Below, one piece after another: positions 45,601-58,580 of a DNA stretch of 64,000 nucleotides. A program made the position numbers and the translations under genes. The first letter of the stretch is position 1, and the number at the start of each line of letters is the position of its first letter. This DNA comes from Thelonectria olida (taxonomy: Eukaryota; Ascomycota; Sordariomycetes; Hypocreales; Nectriaceae): assembly GCA_020736575.1 (NCBI GenBank), contig JAGPYM010000007.1, positions 1,612,001 to 1,676,000 on the forward strand, given 5' to 3'. A model generated the notes under the pieces. It worked only from the letters and a program-made list of their open reading frames with translations, had not been told where the DNA came from and did not search any database.

Positions 45601-48600
45601 CCCTGCAGGAGATCTACAAGGAGTCAAATCTGAGCGTTCTAGCTGGAAGAGATAGCTCTGATCACTCCACTGGTGACGGTCAGCGGACGGAATTGCAATG
45701 GACTGAGGCACAGCTTCCTGTTCTGCAGAGCATCGCCAGCAACTTCAACGTGGCACTCGAGCCCCTCTCTCCAGGAGACAGCTTGGCCGGTCTGGGCTTT
45801 AGCTCTCTGCAGGTTACCAAGCTGGCGTGGTCATTGCGACGGCAGCTGAAGTGCGCAGTTGGGGTTCTTGACCTGATGCGGTGCCAATTTCTCGGCGAGC
45901 TGGTCGATGTCGTTCTCGCAAAGCTACCGAGCCAGAATGCCGCACTCCCGCAGTCCAACGACACAAAATCTCCTGCAACGTCAGCAGAGACTTCATGGGT
46001 GGCTGTAGTCAAGGAGATGCTGACCAAGAAGCTTCGCGGCGACATGCGACCGCATGACACACTATACGTGCTGCCTGCGACCCCAATGCAGGAGTCACTT
46101 ATCGTTGAGACAATGCTAGAGCCTCGGGCGTACTGGGCACATCGTGTGTTTGATTTCAGTCACCTGGGCGATATCGATGGCCGTCGTTTGAAGAACGCCT
46201 GGACTGCGGCTGCGAAAAAATTCGACATACTCCGAACCATCTTTGTTCCTTTGACGCAGCTGGACATAGAACCCACAGAGGGGCATGACAATGTTGTCAC
46301 ATGGGCTCGTCAACAAGGGATTCAGTCCACGATTCTGCAACTGGTCCGCGGCGAGCCGAATGTGTGCTGGACTTGGCTCTCCAGTGAAGAAAATCAAGAT
46401 CTAGCCAGCTGGGCCGAGAAGCTACAGATGGAACTGGCGCCGACAACCACACCCCGTCCCCCTTGGTCTATTACCTTTGCCGAGGGGCAGGGCAAGTTGA
46501 TGTTGAGCATGCATCACGCACTCTACGATGGCGTATCATCACAAATCCTCCTCGACATGGTTGCTAAGCTCTACCAGAAGCAAGCCGGGGACGGCTCTGA
46601 TAACTTCGTGCAACTCGCGAGAGGTATGGAGCTGGGTCTGTTGCCTACTGCTTCCCAGAGGGATGAGGCTGCCACCTTGTGGAACAGCCGTCTCGCCGAG
46701 CTCAGGAAGACGTCAGGCGTGTTGAACGCTCCTTTCCCCGACCTAACACAATCCCGACAACAGCAGCCACAGAGGATCCTGCTTTCAAGAAGAGTGATCC
46801 CTCCTTCGTTCTTCACAGCTGCATCTGGATCGCCGGCTCTTCCGACATTGTTCCAGTCCGCATTCGGGTGCGTTCTAGCATCATATCTGGAGTTGAAGGC
46901 CGTCATGTTCGGCCAGACGGTCTCGCAAAGGATTTTGCATCCTGACCTCACCCGCGTCATGGGCCCTGCAATGACTACTCTTCCCGTGATTGTCCGCGCA
47001 GACAGCCCCTCAGCCAAGGATCTCTGGAGCAATATGGCCCGCGACTCGTCCAGCCTCCTCCGAAGTACGCACAACCTGCACCCCGTGGATATCAAGAAGA
47101 TGCTCAACCAAGACAGCGAGAACAGGAACGCCCCATTCCCGGGTCTCTTTGTCTACCACCCGGCCCAGGAGACCCCTGGAGACGATACCGCTCAACACAT
47201 GTTCCGGGAAGTAGACCAGGCACTGTCGCTCAATGTGGAACATCCCCTTGCCTTGAACATTTTTGAGGCCGACGGAACCATGGAGCTCACCGGCGATGGG
47301 CGTCGCATCTCCCAGGAGCAGTTGGAACTCATGTTGGATCAGATCGTTGACCAGGCTCGGGTTATGGCGGAGTCACCCCAGCTCCCTCTTGGCCAGCTTC
47401 AAAACAGAATGGACCGCAATCTCATATCCATCAGTGGTGAGGCTACGACTGACGAGGTTCGCGCAGTCGAGTTAGTTGATCCTACCAAAAGCATCTCCTT
47501 GCATGCGTCCGAGCATCCCGAATGGATCGCAGCTGAGGAAGTCATTTTTGAAGAGTCAGATGAGATCGATGACACAATAGTCACCAAGACTATCACCTAC
47601 GCCCAGCTGGACATGCTCACCAATGCCATCGCCTCCAGGCTAGCCCACGAGGCTCTTCTCCAACCAGACGACGTCGTTGGTATGTACCTGGGCAGGGACA
47701 TCACATCGCTCGCAGCAACGCTGGCCATCTTCCGGGGCGGCTACATCTACCTTCCCGTGGACGAGGATCTACCCCCTGCCCGGAAGCGGCTGCTCGTCCG
47801 TGACGCCAAAGCAAAACTCATCATCACTACGAAGAAGCTTGTCAGAGACCTGGATCTGGACCTCGACAGTGATCCGCCAGTTTTTCTGATCCCTGATGGT
47901 GAAGATAATGTCGATATAATGCTGTCTTGGCCCTTGTTTGAGAGACAGCCTCCAACCGGCCACGGTGGCTACCTTCTCTACACTTCGGGGTCTACGGGCC
48001 GTCCCAAGGGCGTGCGTGTGTCTAACAGCAATCTGTGCCATTTTATTGCCGCCTTCAGTACCCGCATGATCGAGCCCTCGCCCGTCACGGCTGACCTAGG
48101 GGGCGTCGGGAAGTATCTCAACCTTGCATCTCGTGCCTTCGATCCCCACCTCACGCAGCTCTTTGTGCCCTGGCACCTAGGCCACCGCGTGGTTATCGGA
48201 AAGGACCGTAATGCTATGCTCGGCAGTCTGCAACAAGTCATCAACGAACTGGACATCACGCACTTTGGCTCCGTACCCTCCGTGTTGACTCAACTCAGAC
48301 TACGGCCTGAAGACGTGCCCTCGGTCAGAGTTGTGACGACTGGTGGAGAGAAGGCGTCGATCGAGCTTCTCGACACTTGGACGAAGCGATTCGATCATGT
48401 TGACCAAGATGGGCAACATCAACAAGTTGTCCTTTTCAACTTCTATGGGCCGACAGAGGTCACAATTGGCTGCCTGGGCCATGCTGTGAGCCGCGCCTCG
48501 AACGCTCGGAACCTTGGTTTACCACTCCAAGGCCTGGAAGCTCTGCTTTTGTGTCCAGGCACTGGCGACGAACAAGTCGTTGCCAGGCGAGGTCAGCCAG

Positions 48601-51600
48601 GAGAGCTTTGCATAGCCGGTCCGCAAGTGGCCATGGGCTATTTGAATAGACCTGCGGAGAACGCCAAGAGCTTCTGGGCTACATCGTTGCTGGGAGACAA
48701 CGAAAAGAGAGTGTACAGAACAGGCGACATGATGAGGATGATGCATGATGGGACTCTTGAGTTCCTAGGCAGGGCAGACCATCAGGCCAAGATCCGGGGT
48801 CAGAGGCTCGAGCTCGACGAGGTCGTATCTTTCCTCAAAGAGGCTGCAGTCGGTGAAGGTGATCTTGACTTTGCTGCCACCATTTTCACCGGCGACAATG
48901 ACGGCTCCAACAAACACCAGCAGCTGTTGGGTTTTGTGGCTCGTAACGCGAGGAGTCTTTTAAAGGGGGAAATCGACGCTGAGGTTGAACTGCTCCAGAA
49001 CCAAGGCCAGGCGTTAAAGTTGGTTCTGGAGAGGATCGAGCAGAAGTGCGAGGCTGGGCTCCCGGCTTTCATGGTGCCCACAATGCTTTGGGTTTCGAAG
49101 ATCCCCTACTTGTCCGCGTCAGGCAAGGTAGATACCAAGCTCCTGGCTAAGTTGGCGGTTGACTTTTTCGCTTCCCGAGAAGATCAACAAGATCGAGATG
49201 GGCCTGCATCTACAGCTATCACAAACTCAGGTTACGTTTTAGACAGCAACGAGTCCTTGGTCGTGGCCGCTGTGGAGGAGGCTGTGGACGGCAAAATCAA
49301 GGCCACCGCCACAAGCACCATCAATAGCTTGGGCATTGACAGTCTCTCGGCTCTTCATCTAGTGTCTTTCTTGAGAAAACGGGGATTCTCGAAGCTTACC
49401 ATCGCCGAAATCATCTCATCCTCGTGCACGGTAGGATCTATAGCCCGATTGGCGGACCGAGAAGACTTGGGCCGGAGTGCCTCGATGAGCAGCGTGTCCG
49501 TATTCAGGTCGCCACAGCAGCAAACGACAGACATGCTACAAGAGGTCGGGCCGCTCAGTATGGCAGATCTTGGCCCAATTCCTGTTGGCCTCAACAATGT
49601 GCAGATCGAAGCAGTACTGCCATGCCTGCCTCTACAATCCGCCCTTGTCGCCCGGTCCCTGGCGTGGCTAAGCGCCAATAGTGGTGGCGATGACGACAGA
49701 ACAGCAGTCGACGTCCCATACGTGGCGGAATTCCACTACCGTCTTTCTCGAGGCACGGATGTCGCCAGATGGAAGAAGGCAGTGGAGCTGACTGCCGCAT
49801 CTGAGGCCATGCTGAGGACTTGTTTCGTTCAAAGGGAAGACGATGGTCGAATCTTCCAAGTTGTTCTCCAGTCACCTCCTTTCTCGCCATTCGACGGTCA
49901 AAGAGACTCGGTGGATATGGTGGCCCAAATGAACATACGACCGCCAATCACAATGCAAATTCGAGAAACTGAAGATTCTGGCGAGACTGTCGTTTCGTTG
50001 AAGATACATCATGCTCTCTTTGACGGCGTGGCTATCGACGTGCTCAGGAAGAGGTTCGAGCAGCGCTACGACGAAGACAACTCCGTTTTATCTTCTGACA
50101 ACAAGAGCCTCAATGTTCTCACGAACATATCCGCGTACTGTCATCTCTCGAATGCGCAAATAGAATCCACAAAAAGGTCGTGGCAGGCGAGGTTACATGG
50201 TGTGCGGCCGTGCCGTGTCGGGGCCTACAACGATAACAACGAACATGGCACCATGGTTCGGTCGACTTTGTGTCTTTCCTACACAAATTCTCAGCTCATG
50301 GCACAGCTGCGGACTCAGTCTCAACAAGGCGGCGTGTCGATAACACCTTCCTCTGCTTTCCAGTTGGCGACCGCCCTCTGTCTAGCCCAACTTACTCGGC
50401 AGACATCAGTCGTCTACGGTTTTGTCATGTCACTCCGACCCCTACTTGATCACGTTGCCGACGGCGTGGGCGTCTTTGTCGGGCCATGTATCAACACCCT
50501 GGTCCAGACGCTCAGCCTCCAAAGACGCGGCGAGGCTTTACCTGAGCTTGCCCAGAGAGTCCACGAGGCTCACATTGGTGCCTGCCAGGGAACGATGCCG
50601 TTCGTCAGTGTGAATCATATACAGCGTTGGGCTGGATCCGAAAACCAGCTGTTCGACAGTTTACTGAGTATTAACCTTGTTCCCGAGGCCGTGGCGACAA
50701 ATGGTGAGCCCGAGCCTGGGCGCATGAGTGCTCTACGTACCCAGAGCAAGAGTGACATGGCCTTGGCAATTGACGTCGATTTGCACGCAGATGGCAGGAT
50801 CCTCTTGACGCTTTCGTCGTCTGGGGCCCTCTATGAGTCTCAACTGGAGGGTGTTGGGCGGTTGTTTGAGAAGATCGTGTTCAGTTCTGCGGATAAGAAC
50901 GCGAAAGTCGAGCATTTTGTGTCGGCGCACCTTGACACGAACGCCGTCCCTGACAGGCATCATACCCCCAAATCCCTTGATCTAGAGCCAAGTTTGGAAT
51001 ATAAGGGGTATCGAGAGGCCTTGGCCTGCGTACAGGCAACTGTTTGCCGTCTCTTCCGTCTCAAGCCGTCTGATATATCGGATGACACCAAACCGACTTC
51101 GCTGTACCAGATGGGTCTCGATTCTATTACGGTTCTTCCATTCGTCAAGATTATTAACAAGTCAGAGAACATTAAGTTAACTCCCGACGTCGTCATCAAG
51201 GCTCGAACTATCCAAGGCGTCGCGAGACTTGTCCAGGAAGCGAAGACGAGGGGCAGCACAGCTGTCAATGGCAGCGCACAACGAGAGGGAGAAGCCAGAG
51301 ATGACAAGGCCAGCAACAGCATGAACAACAAGGAAATGTACGAGAAGTCTCTAGAACGACTAGCCAAGGACCTCATGTTCATCGCGACACCGCTTCAGGA
51401 AGGTATGCTCAGTGCCTCGCTCGCCATTACAGGCAAGGCTTACACATACACCCACACCATCCAATTATCCGAACAGGCCCTCGGAGCAGACACTCCCAGC
51501 CTCGGCAGCTTCTTTGCCGCCGTCAGGGATACAGTACAGGCCTGCGAGATACTGAGGACCCGCTTCATTTTCACACAGGATGACGAGGCACCGTGGGTTG

Positions 51601-54488
51601 GTGTTGTGTCCCCGACTGAACAGAGCGACCTTGTCAGTTGGGAGGCAGTCGAGTCAGGTCCGCCCGGCAAGGTGCAGCTGAGTATTCACCATGCCCTATA
51701 CGACGCGACTTCGCTTCAGGCTGTGTGGCGTATCCTGAGCGAGAACTACCGTCGGCGCCTTCAGAGCGATGATCAAGATCCCAAACAAGCTGCGAAGTAC
51801 CTGTTCAGGCCCTTTGCAAAGACAGTAGCCACGGCGCAAGGGGACTCGGTGGCATTTTGGACCAATATGGTTCAATACTATAGTTACATGCGACTCGACT
51901 TCCCAGGCGACTCACTTCAGGCGTCATCCTCCTTCCATTTTGCTTTGGGCGAAGAAGACCTGTCGATTCTGCAGACAAGATGCAGGGCACTCAGTGTGAC
52001 AACCAAGGCAGCACTTCAACTAGCATGGGCAAAAGTACTGTGCGAATCTCTTTATGGACAAGCAGATGTCGTCTTTGGCGAGGTCGTCTCGACTGGTGGT
52101 GGATTTGACGGTGATGCTGTCATTGTTGGCCCTACCATCAACACAGTGCCCATACGGGCCAAACTAGCCCGCCAGGGTATCACCTTCAACGTTGCGGAGG
52201 CTTTGGCTCGGGTGCAGAAGTTAAGTGACGATGCGAGGGGGGCGGACGCAATGGCATCTCTGAGGAAGATCCAAACGAAGTGGAGATGGTCAAGTCAGGA
52301 CATCGAACACGCCCCCGCGAGTCTTTTCCAAAGTCTTTTTGTATTCGATGGCATCATTGCTTCCACAGAAACTCTTAGCGAAAGCTCAACACAACCATTA
52401 TTCAGCCCCGCTCAAGCCCAAACCGAGAGCGTTCAGGGGGACTCTGATGATGATGGACCAGCGTATGACGACTACCCTCTGATTGTCAGTTTCCGCATCA
52501 AGGACAACATCCTTCACGGCAAATTGAGAGCCAAGATGGTTACAAATGAGGTGGACACCTTAGGCAGCCGATTGGAGGCTGCGGTGAAACACATCGCCTC
52601 ATGCGAACTGCAACAGCCTGCACTTGACACCAGCCACATGGCAACGATTCAGAAGAAGAACTTGGCCCAAAATGGAAGAGTCATAAACGCGCTGGCAAAT
52701 CGTTCGGAGATGGACAACCTGACTCCAAAGGCCGATGCTGTTATGGAAGTAGTCAGGACGGTGTTGGGGAAAAGGTGTATGGGCAAGCAAATTGGCTATA
52801 ACACGAGGTTGGTCAACATAGGCCTTGACTCGATCTTGGCCATTCGCCTGTCAAGGCTCCTGAAGAAGCGGATGGGAATAAGTGCGAGCGTTTTTGAGAT
52901 CATCAAAGGCGCCAGCGTCCATGACATCGTCAAGAGCATGACCTCGACTCAGAAGGTCGAGGTCCGCAAACCGAGACAACAGCTGATGGCTCAGGAGGAA
53001 GAGCTGAAGGGGATCGTGGCCAAACACCTCGGACTGCCAAGAGACTTCGTCAAGTCTGTGTTGCCAGCCCTAGCAGGCCAGCGCGCTCACCTGGAGCAAT
53101 GGTTATACAACGGCAAGAGGTTCTTTGAGGCACCATGGGTGTACCGGGTTGATGATTCTCTCAACACAAGGAAAGTGGCGAGCTGCTGGACTCAGCTTTG
53201 CCAAGTCCACGAAGCTCTCCGTACCACGTTCGTCTGGACAGGCAATGCTACCGGGCTGGTTCAGGTCACATTAAGCGAGCAATGGGTGGGAGAGGGGCGT
53301 TTTACGGTTGTCCGAGACCTATCGAAACCCATCCAAGCCTTGATCGACGGGCATATCGGCGAGGAAAATAACAAGCCATCAGACTTGAGGCAGCCCCCAG
53401 CTCGTTTGTCGCTACTTGAAGCTTTGGACGGGAAAGCAGTTGTGATCCGCGTCCACCACGCACTGTACGACTCATGGAGTATCAAGATGATTGAGAAGGA
53501 CTTCAATGAGCTCTTGGCCTTTGGCAAGGTGCTACAGACTCGTGCGCCTTTTAGAGACATGGTTCGCCAAATCAGAGACATCATGCAGCCCGATGCTGAG
53601 TACTCGTATTGGAAACATCACCTGTCGCACGCGCAAGATACTATCCTGCACACGGGAACTGAGAGGGATGCATCATCAGCATCCACATCCAAGTCTCCGC
53701 TGGGCCCGCACTTCAAGGCCAGCTATTCCGCTGTCGTCCCACAGAGCACCATCGACGCACTATCACGAACCAACAGTAATGCACGCACCTCGGCCTCGAT
53801 CATCCTGGCCTACGCAAGGACGCTCAGGCATTTCACGAAGAGCTCTCAACCCACGTTCGGCCTGAACCATGCTTCACGGTACCTGTCTTCCACAGACGGG
53901 ACACAGACTCTCGACTTGACTAACGCGAGCGTGCCGACACTGACTGTGACACCATTTTGCATGGACTTGGACAGTCAAAGCTCTATGGTATCATCTGATG
54001 AGCACTTGCTAGACTTTGTACAAGCCCATCTGGCAGAGCTCACCAAATTCGCGCAGTCAGATTGTGTACAAAAGCTTTGCCCCAGGTTCAACTGCTATAT
54101 CAACATTCTCTACCCCGAAGACAATACCGCTGAGGTTCAGGATCTGGATGGTAGGGCTGGAATGAAGGTACTGAGCAGGCACAAGCTCAGGGAGCCTCTT
54201 GCGTCAGATTACTTCACTATCACTAAGGCCTCGCCAACCACCGTTTCTACTGTCGAGGGGCTTGAAACCTCACACTTGTGCCCCGGTCGATTCTTCTTCA
54301 ATGTTATCGTCCATGAAGGTCCAGATATCAGCGTGGTAGTGAGCGGTGATGACGTGCTATGCGACGGGGACTTGACGGGGGTGACAAACCTCGTGTCATA
54401 TTTCGGTTCTGAACTGGCAAAGATCATTCAGGGAGCATGTACAGGCCAGGCTTCGATAATTCAGACCGAACAATGGAGAGACGAATGA
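39676..54488 (+). CDS. sidC: Ferrichrome-type siderophore nonribosomal peptide synthetase (SidC/NPS2-like)
   Basis: Assembles a cyclic hydroxamate hexapeptide such as ferricrocin from glycine, serine and N5-acyl-N5-hydroxyornithine. The protein has 4910 residues: exon 39676-40071, intron 40072-40151 (GTGAGT...CTCAG), then a 14.3 kb exon. Domain order is A1 (226-776), T1 (Ser847), C1 (His1090), A2 (1415-1956), T2 (Ser2017), C2 (HH2253), A3 (2582-3132), T3 (Ser3196), C3 (HH3418), T4 (Ser3790), C4 (HH3978), T5 (Ser4359), C5 (HH4567). All five carrier serines are present. C2 and C3 keep HHxxxDG; C1 has AHCICDG, C4 ends in DA and C5 in DS. There is no thioesterase; the last C domain is expected to release by cyclisation, as in this family. 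Three A domains plus two extra T-C units match the known iterative SidC/NPS2 layout. Ortholog naming is by architecture and length, not by phylogeny. Confidence 0.94.
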
Positions 54489-55052
54489 GACTGGAGGAGA
54501 GGATTTCTTAGGACCTTGTAATATAGATAGAAAATGAAAGGTTTTCGTCATGTATGATTAATTCACACTTTGTTTTATATCTTGGGAGGACTAGGGTCAA
54601 GCATGTCAAGTGTTAAAACATAACTACCCTCGTTTCTTGAAGTGAAAGAGCTTATGCTCCCGCAAAAAGCCCTATAAATCCACATGGGAAGACATATCGA
54701 GCAGGAGCCTGCACTTTTTCATGCTGCGGTATTGAGACTTGAGATGCAGTTGTAACAGTCAACAATGTCACCCAAGTGATTCAGTTCTTAATCACATCGC
54801 GGCATTATCCAAAAAACTTTGTGCAGTCAACATCTCCTATCCGTTCAAAGTACAGTAGTATTAGAGGATCATCATCTTCAAGTTTAAGGGATAATAGATA
54901 TCGGAATCTATCGGATCAAGACAACAATGATGGCGCTGACGGATTCACACTTTAAGGCTTTGTGTTCAAGTCGATTCTACGCTATATACTGTAATATGTA
55001 GTACATGAAGAATACTCCAATTCAGACCTTGCGGAGGAAGAAGAAGTAATTT
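54489..55052. other. Convergent 3' intergenic region
   Basis: About 560 bp between the NRPS stop and the FMN enzyme stop. AT-rich patches; no gene or motif recognised. Confidence 0.5.
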
Positions 55053-56546
55053 CTAACCCGACCAGTTGTTAGGAGTCCAGTGAACCTAGTAATAGCTGTT
55101 AGCAAACACAACCTGCGTCAATGCCAATAGTAACTCACATAGCTTGCATCAATATCCTTAATATCACCCAAGCCCAAGTTAGCACCGTCAACAGCAATCT
55201 CCCTCTTCAGAAGGTCGATAGCCCGCTTGACACCCTCCTCGCCGAACACATTGGAGTACATAAAAGGGCGGCCCAGACCGACAGCCTTAACGCCAAGGGC
55301 CAGCAGCTTAAGCACATCAGTACCATAGCGGACTCCGCCATCAGCGTAAACCTCAATCTTCTCAAAGACTTCAGGAGCCTTCTGATAAATCTCAATGGCA
55401 ACCTCCAAAGCAGAAGGGGCACCATCTAGTTGGCGGCCGCCATGGTTAGAGAGCACAATGGCGGGAACTTTATGTTTCACGGCCAGCTTGGCATCCTTCA
55501 CGCTCATAATGCCCTTGACGATGATGGGCAAGTCGGTCATGGTCTTAAGCTTTGCGTAGTAGTCCCACTGTCGATCCAATTAGCATTGAGCAATGGATGC
55601 GCAAATGACCCATATTCAGGTCAGTGACTTACAGTGATGTAACGGTACGTCGAGGACCTTGTGCAAAGTCAGCAAAGCTCCACGAGTAACAAGTTGTTTA
55701 GTAGCAGTTTCACTCACGACAAGCTGACGTCAAGTCGGGCAGCGCGCTGTCGAGTGCCAAAGATAGGAGCATCGACGGTGAACACAAGGGCATCTGCTCC
55801 GGCCTTCTTGCTTCGGTCGAAGAGGCTCTGGGTCTCAGTGTCGTTTTGCGTCAGATAGAGCTAAAAGGTCAACATATAACTGGCAAAAGATACCCGTAGT
55901 TGCCACATACCTGTTGGAAAACAACCTGGCCCTTGGCTTTGGCAGCATGTATCTCCTCGATAGAAAGAGTAGCATAACCCGATGGCTGCAATTCGCGTGA
56001 GCAAGAGAAGATATGATTTTGGGTTGTTTTGTTCTTACAATGTAAAGGATCTCGCCAGCGGCGGCACCCTTGACAAAGTTAAGCTCGGCGTCAGGGTGGC
56101 CGTAGAGAGCGCTTGCGCAAGGACTGATAAAGAAAGGAGCTGAGAAGTTATGGCCAAGGATAGTTGTACTGATCATATCATGTCAGCCAGTCAACGCTGG
56201 GGCTACCAATCAGCCGAGTGGGAGCTTACGGAAGTGAATCTTCAATATTGGTGATATCGTTCATAACGCTTGGGTTAAATGTATAGCGTGAAAACACCTC
56301 GAGGTTGTTGCGGTAAGACGTTTCACCCGCAGCACCGTTTCGGTAGTAGGTGTAGTTTTGCAGGGGAAGATAGTTTCTTGCTGCCCAGTCAAAATCTGGA
56401 AGGCCAACCATGTCGTCCAACTCGGGCAATGAACCTTCGGGGGTTTCTCCCAGAACCTCCTCGAGGCCAGTGTCCGGCTCGTTGATGAACGGACGGGCAG
56501 CCAGAGCCCCCACCGCAAGGGTAGAAGTGATCAAAAAGGAACGCAT
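55053..56546 (-). CDS. Secreted FMN-dependent alpha-hydroxy-acid oxidase/dehydrogenase (lactate oxidase-like)
   Basis: Oxidises an L-2-hydroxy acid such as lactate to the keto acid, with FMN bound in a TIM barrel. Seven exons give 383 residues; introns are 56169-56229, 55986-56038, 55861-55910, 55658-55717, 55568-55632 and 55086-55138, and all keep phase. The final intron (branch GCTAAC, acceptor TACTAG) yields the tail VHWTPNNWSG. Family residues are all visible: the QLYLTQND tyrosine, TVDAPIFGTR, the lysine in IIVKGI, the catalytic His and Arg in LSNHGGRQLDG, and the flavin-phosphate loop YADGGVRYGTD with GLGRPFMYS. The first 17 residues (MRSFLITSTLAVGALAA) form a signal peptide, unlike mitochondrial cytochrome b2, and there is no cytochrome b5 domain. 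Electron acceptor (oxygen or other) is unknown. It converges on the NRPS, but a role in siderophore metabolism is not supported. Confidence 0.88.
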
Positions 56547-57701
56547 TTTGAGGAAGTAGAATGAGTGACAATGGGATTGGAAGGGCTAGATGGATTGGTG
56601 AGGGTGGGACGAAAGGCTGTTGGTTCGTTGGGTGCTGGGAGGTAATGTATATACCAATCCGGAAACCTGGGAACTTGGCCGGACATAGTCCGATGCGGTT
56701 CCGAACCAACAGGCTTTCGCAATTAACCTGGCTTGAACCTCGGAGCCGAGTCCCAATACCAATTCAAGCCTGGATCCTTTGAGCCACGCAATATGTCTAC
56801 TACGAGGGATCTGCCAGGGTCTCGTGAGAGTTAGATGAAACGGTTTATTAGAACGGACGAAGAGCCCACTGTTTAAGCTTCATCTCTATGCTTCTTTGTC
56901 CAATTATTAGTTACGTAGTACTCCCACATAGATGCCCAGGGTTCTTGATCAGACGATTCTGAATTCTAATAGATGACAAATGATCCATTACAGTTTTCTC
57001 AGCTCCACTATTAGGGTCCCTGAGACTTGGCAGCTGACGTTTGGAGTTGGATCCTGGCACAATAATAGACCTATAGTAGTCGAAACCAGTACCGTGTTAA
57101 TGAGGTGTTTTGGATAGTTTTATTAAATGCCTCAGCACTGCATTCCCACCATCCAGGACGGGGAGACTTTTGTAATGTGACTAAGGAAATGCATGAGGCC
57201 CTTGAAGGATTCCATCTTATCAATTTTCGAGCGAAACCAATCCGGTAACGGACTGTTTAATCTTATTTCGGGGACCAAAGGATTCTACAAAGACCACCCG
57301 TCCTTGAGTGTCAGCTCACGGAGTATTATTCATGCTCTGGTACCCATTATATGACAAAACTGTATTCTATTCACTCTCGCTACCCTAGGCATATGGGGCC
57401 GAATAGGCCCCTGACCCCCGGACACCCCCACAACAGCTGCCACTTACCATGATGGAGGAAAAAAAAGAGCCTAGGAGTAGTTTTGCAGACCTAGTTTCGG
57501 ATCATCAGGGACAATACTATAGGGAAAGGCCTTGAAGCCTTGTGCGCTTTGTTCAACTTGCTGCGAACACAGAAGGATCTCGTGCCCGTCGGACGCGCAG
57601 GTAACTTTGTTAGGAAGGTAACACAGATGAATTTTGGTGTGGATGTCGTTTAAACAAAGTACAGATGTGCAAAGTCTTGCAACTAGCCTCCTGTCAGCAC
57701 T
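56547..57701. other. Intergenic region
   Basis: About 1.15 kb upstream of the FMN enzyme gene. No supported gene, repeat or RNA. The first 250 bp should hold that gene's promoter. Confidence 0.45.
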
Positions 57702-58580
57702 TAAATCCTGCCTATCACCCGTCTTTCACCCTCGAAGATATGTTGCGGCACCCTTCGAAGCGATCTCTCGAGGCTCATTTTTGCGGCCGCCTTCGACAAA
57801 TTCGTCTTGGACCGCATCAAACCCGTCCTAAACACAGCTCTCTCCGGCACTCCAGATGACAGGCTTGTCTGGGATCAAGTCAACCGCGTCGTCGCCGAAC
57901 CTACCCCGACTCCCTGGCCGATGGCGTCGATGTTGAGATGCCGGTCGCTTGACTCTGCATCTCATAAGGATGGCAGGTTATCGCCGTTGGAAGACCTATT
58001 CGCAAATGGAGATTCTTATAATCTCCTATCCGAGCATCGGCTTGGGGCTTGCTTTTCCGCTGGAGGGCACTCGAATCCAAGCGGCAATATAAATAACTAT
58101 GTTGGTCAGTATGGTGCCAACTGCTATCCCATTCACGGATGGAGTGATGATGATTCGGTCATGGATCTCTAGGGCAACAACATGACTACTCCCCACAATT
58201 CTATCGACTTTGCACCGCATCTCTTTAGCGATTCCATTGGCGGGGACATCCAGACTTCTCCCACGGGAGATTCAGGAACTTGGTGGCAGGAGTCAAGCCC
58301 CCGCGGCCCAGCGGCCGAGAAAGAGAACTTGGAGATGCTGCAGAGGCTAGAAATCAGGGGATAATCCAATAATCACGAGCAGGGCATCAAGCCAACCTCA
58401 TCGAAGAAGCAGAGGCAGCACAACGGTGAGGTCGAACATATTGGCGAGCTTTGTAGGGACTGCCATATTGACGAGGCTGTGCATGACCTTGAAAAGTTGG
58501 AGGATCGATTACAGGGCTGGAAGAGGCACCAGATGGATGCCGTTCAAGAAACCGTCAACACATCACTGGGGGCGGTATAA
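57702..58580 (+). pseudogene. Decayed gene with two in-frame nonsense codons (RIP-like)
   Basis: A single reading frame runs from about 57702 to a TAA at 58578, interrupted only by TAG at 58170 and TAA at 58362. Text on both sides looks coding: FDKFVLDRIKPVLNTALSG and DDRLVWDQVNRVVAE early, a Gly/Asn-rich middle, and an acidic helical tail (LCRDCHIDEAVHDLEKLED). Neither break involves a frameshift, and both are what CpA to TpA changes would make from glutamine codons (CAG to TAG, CAA to TAA). Upstream of 57702 the frame has further stops and no clear start, so the 5' end is lost or spliced. I recognise the early segment only as resembling uncharacterised fungal proteins. Introns spanning the stops remain a less likely alternative. 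Confidence 0.5.
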
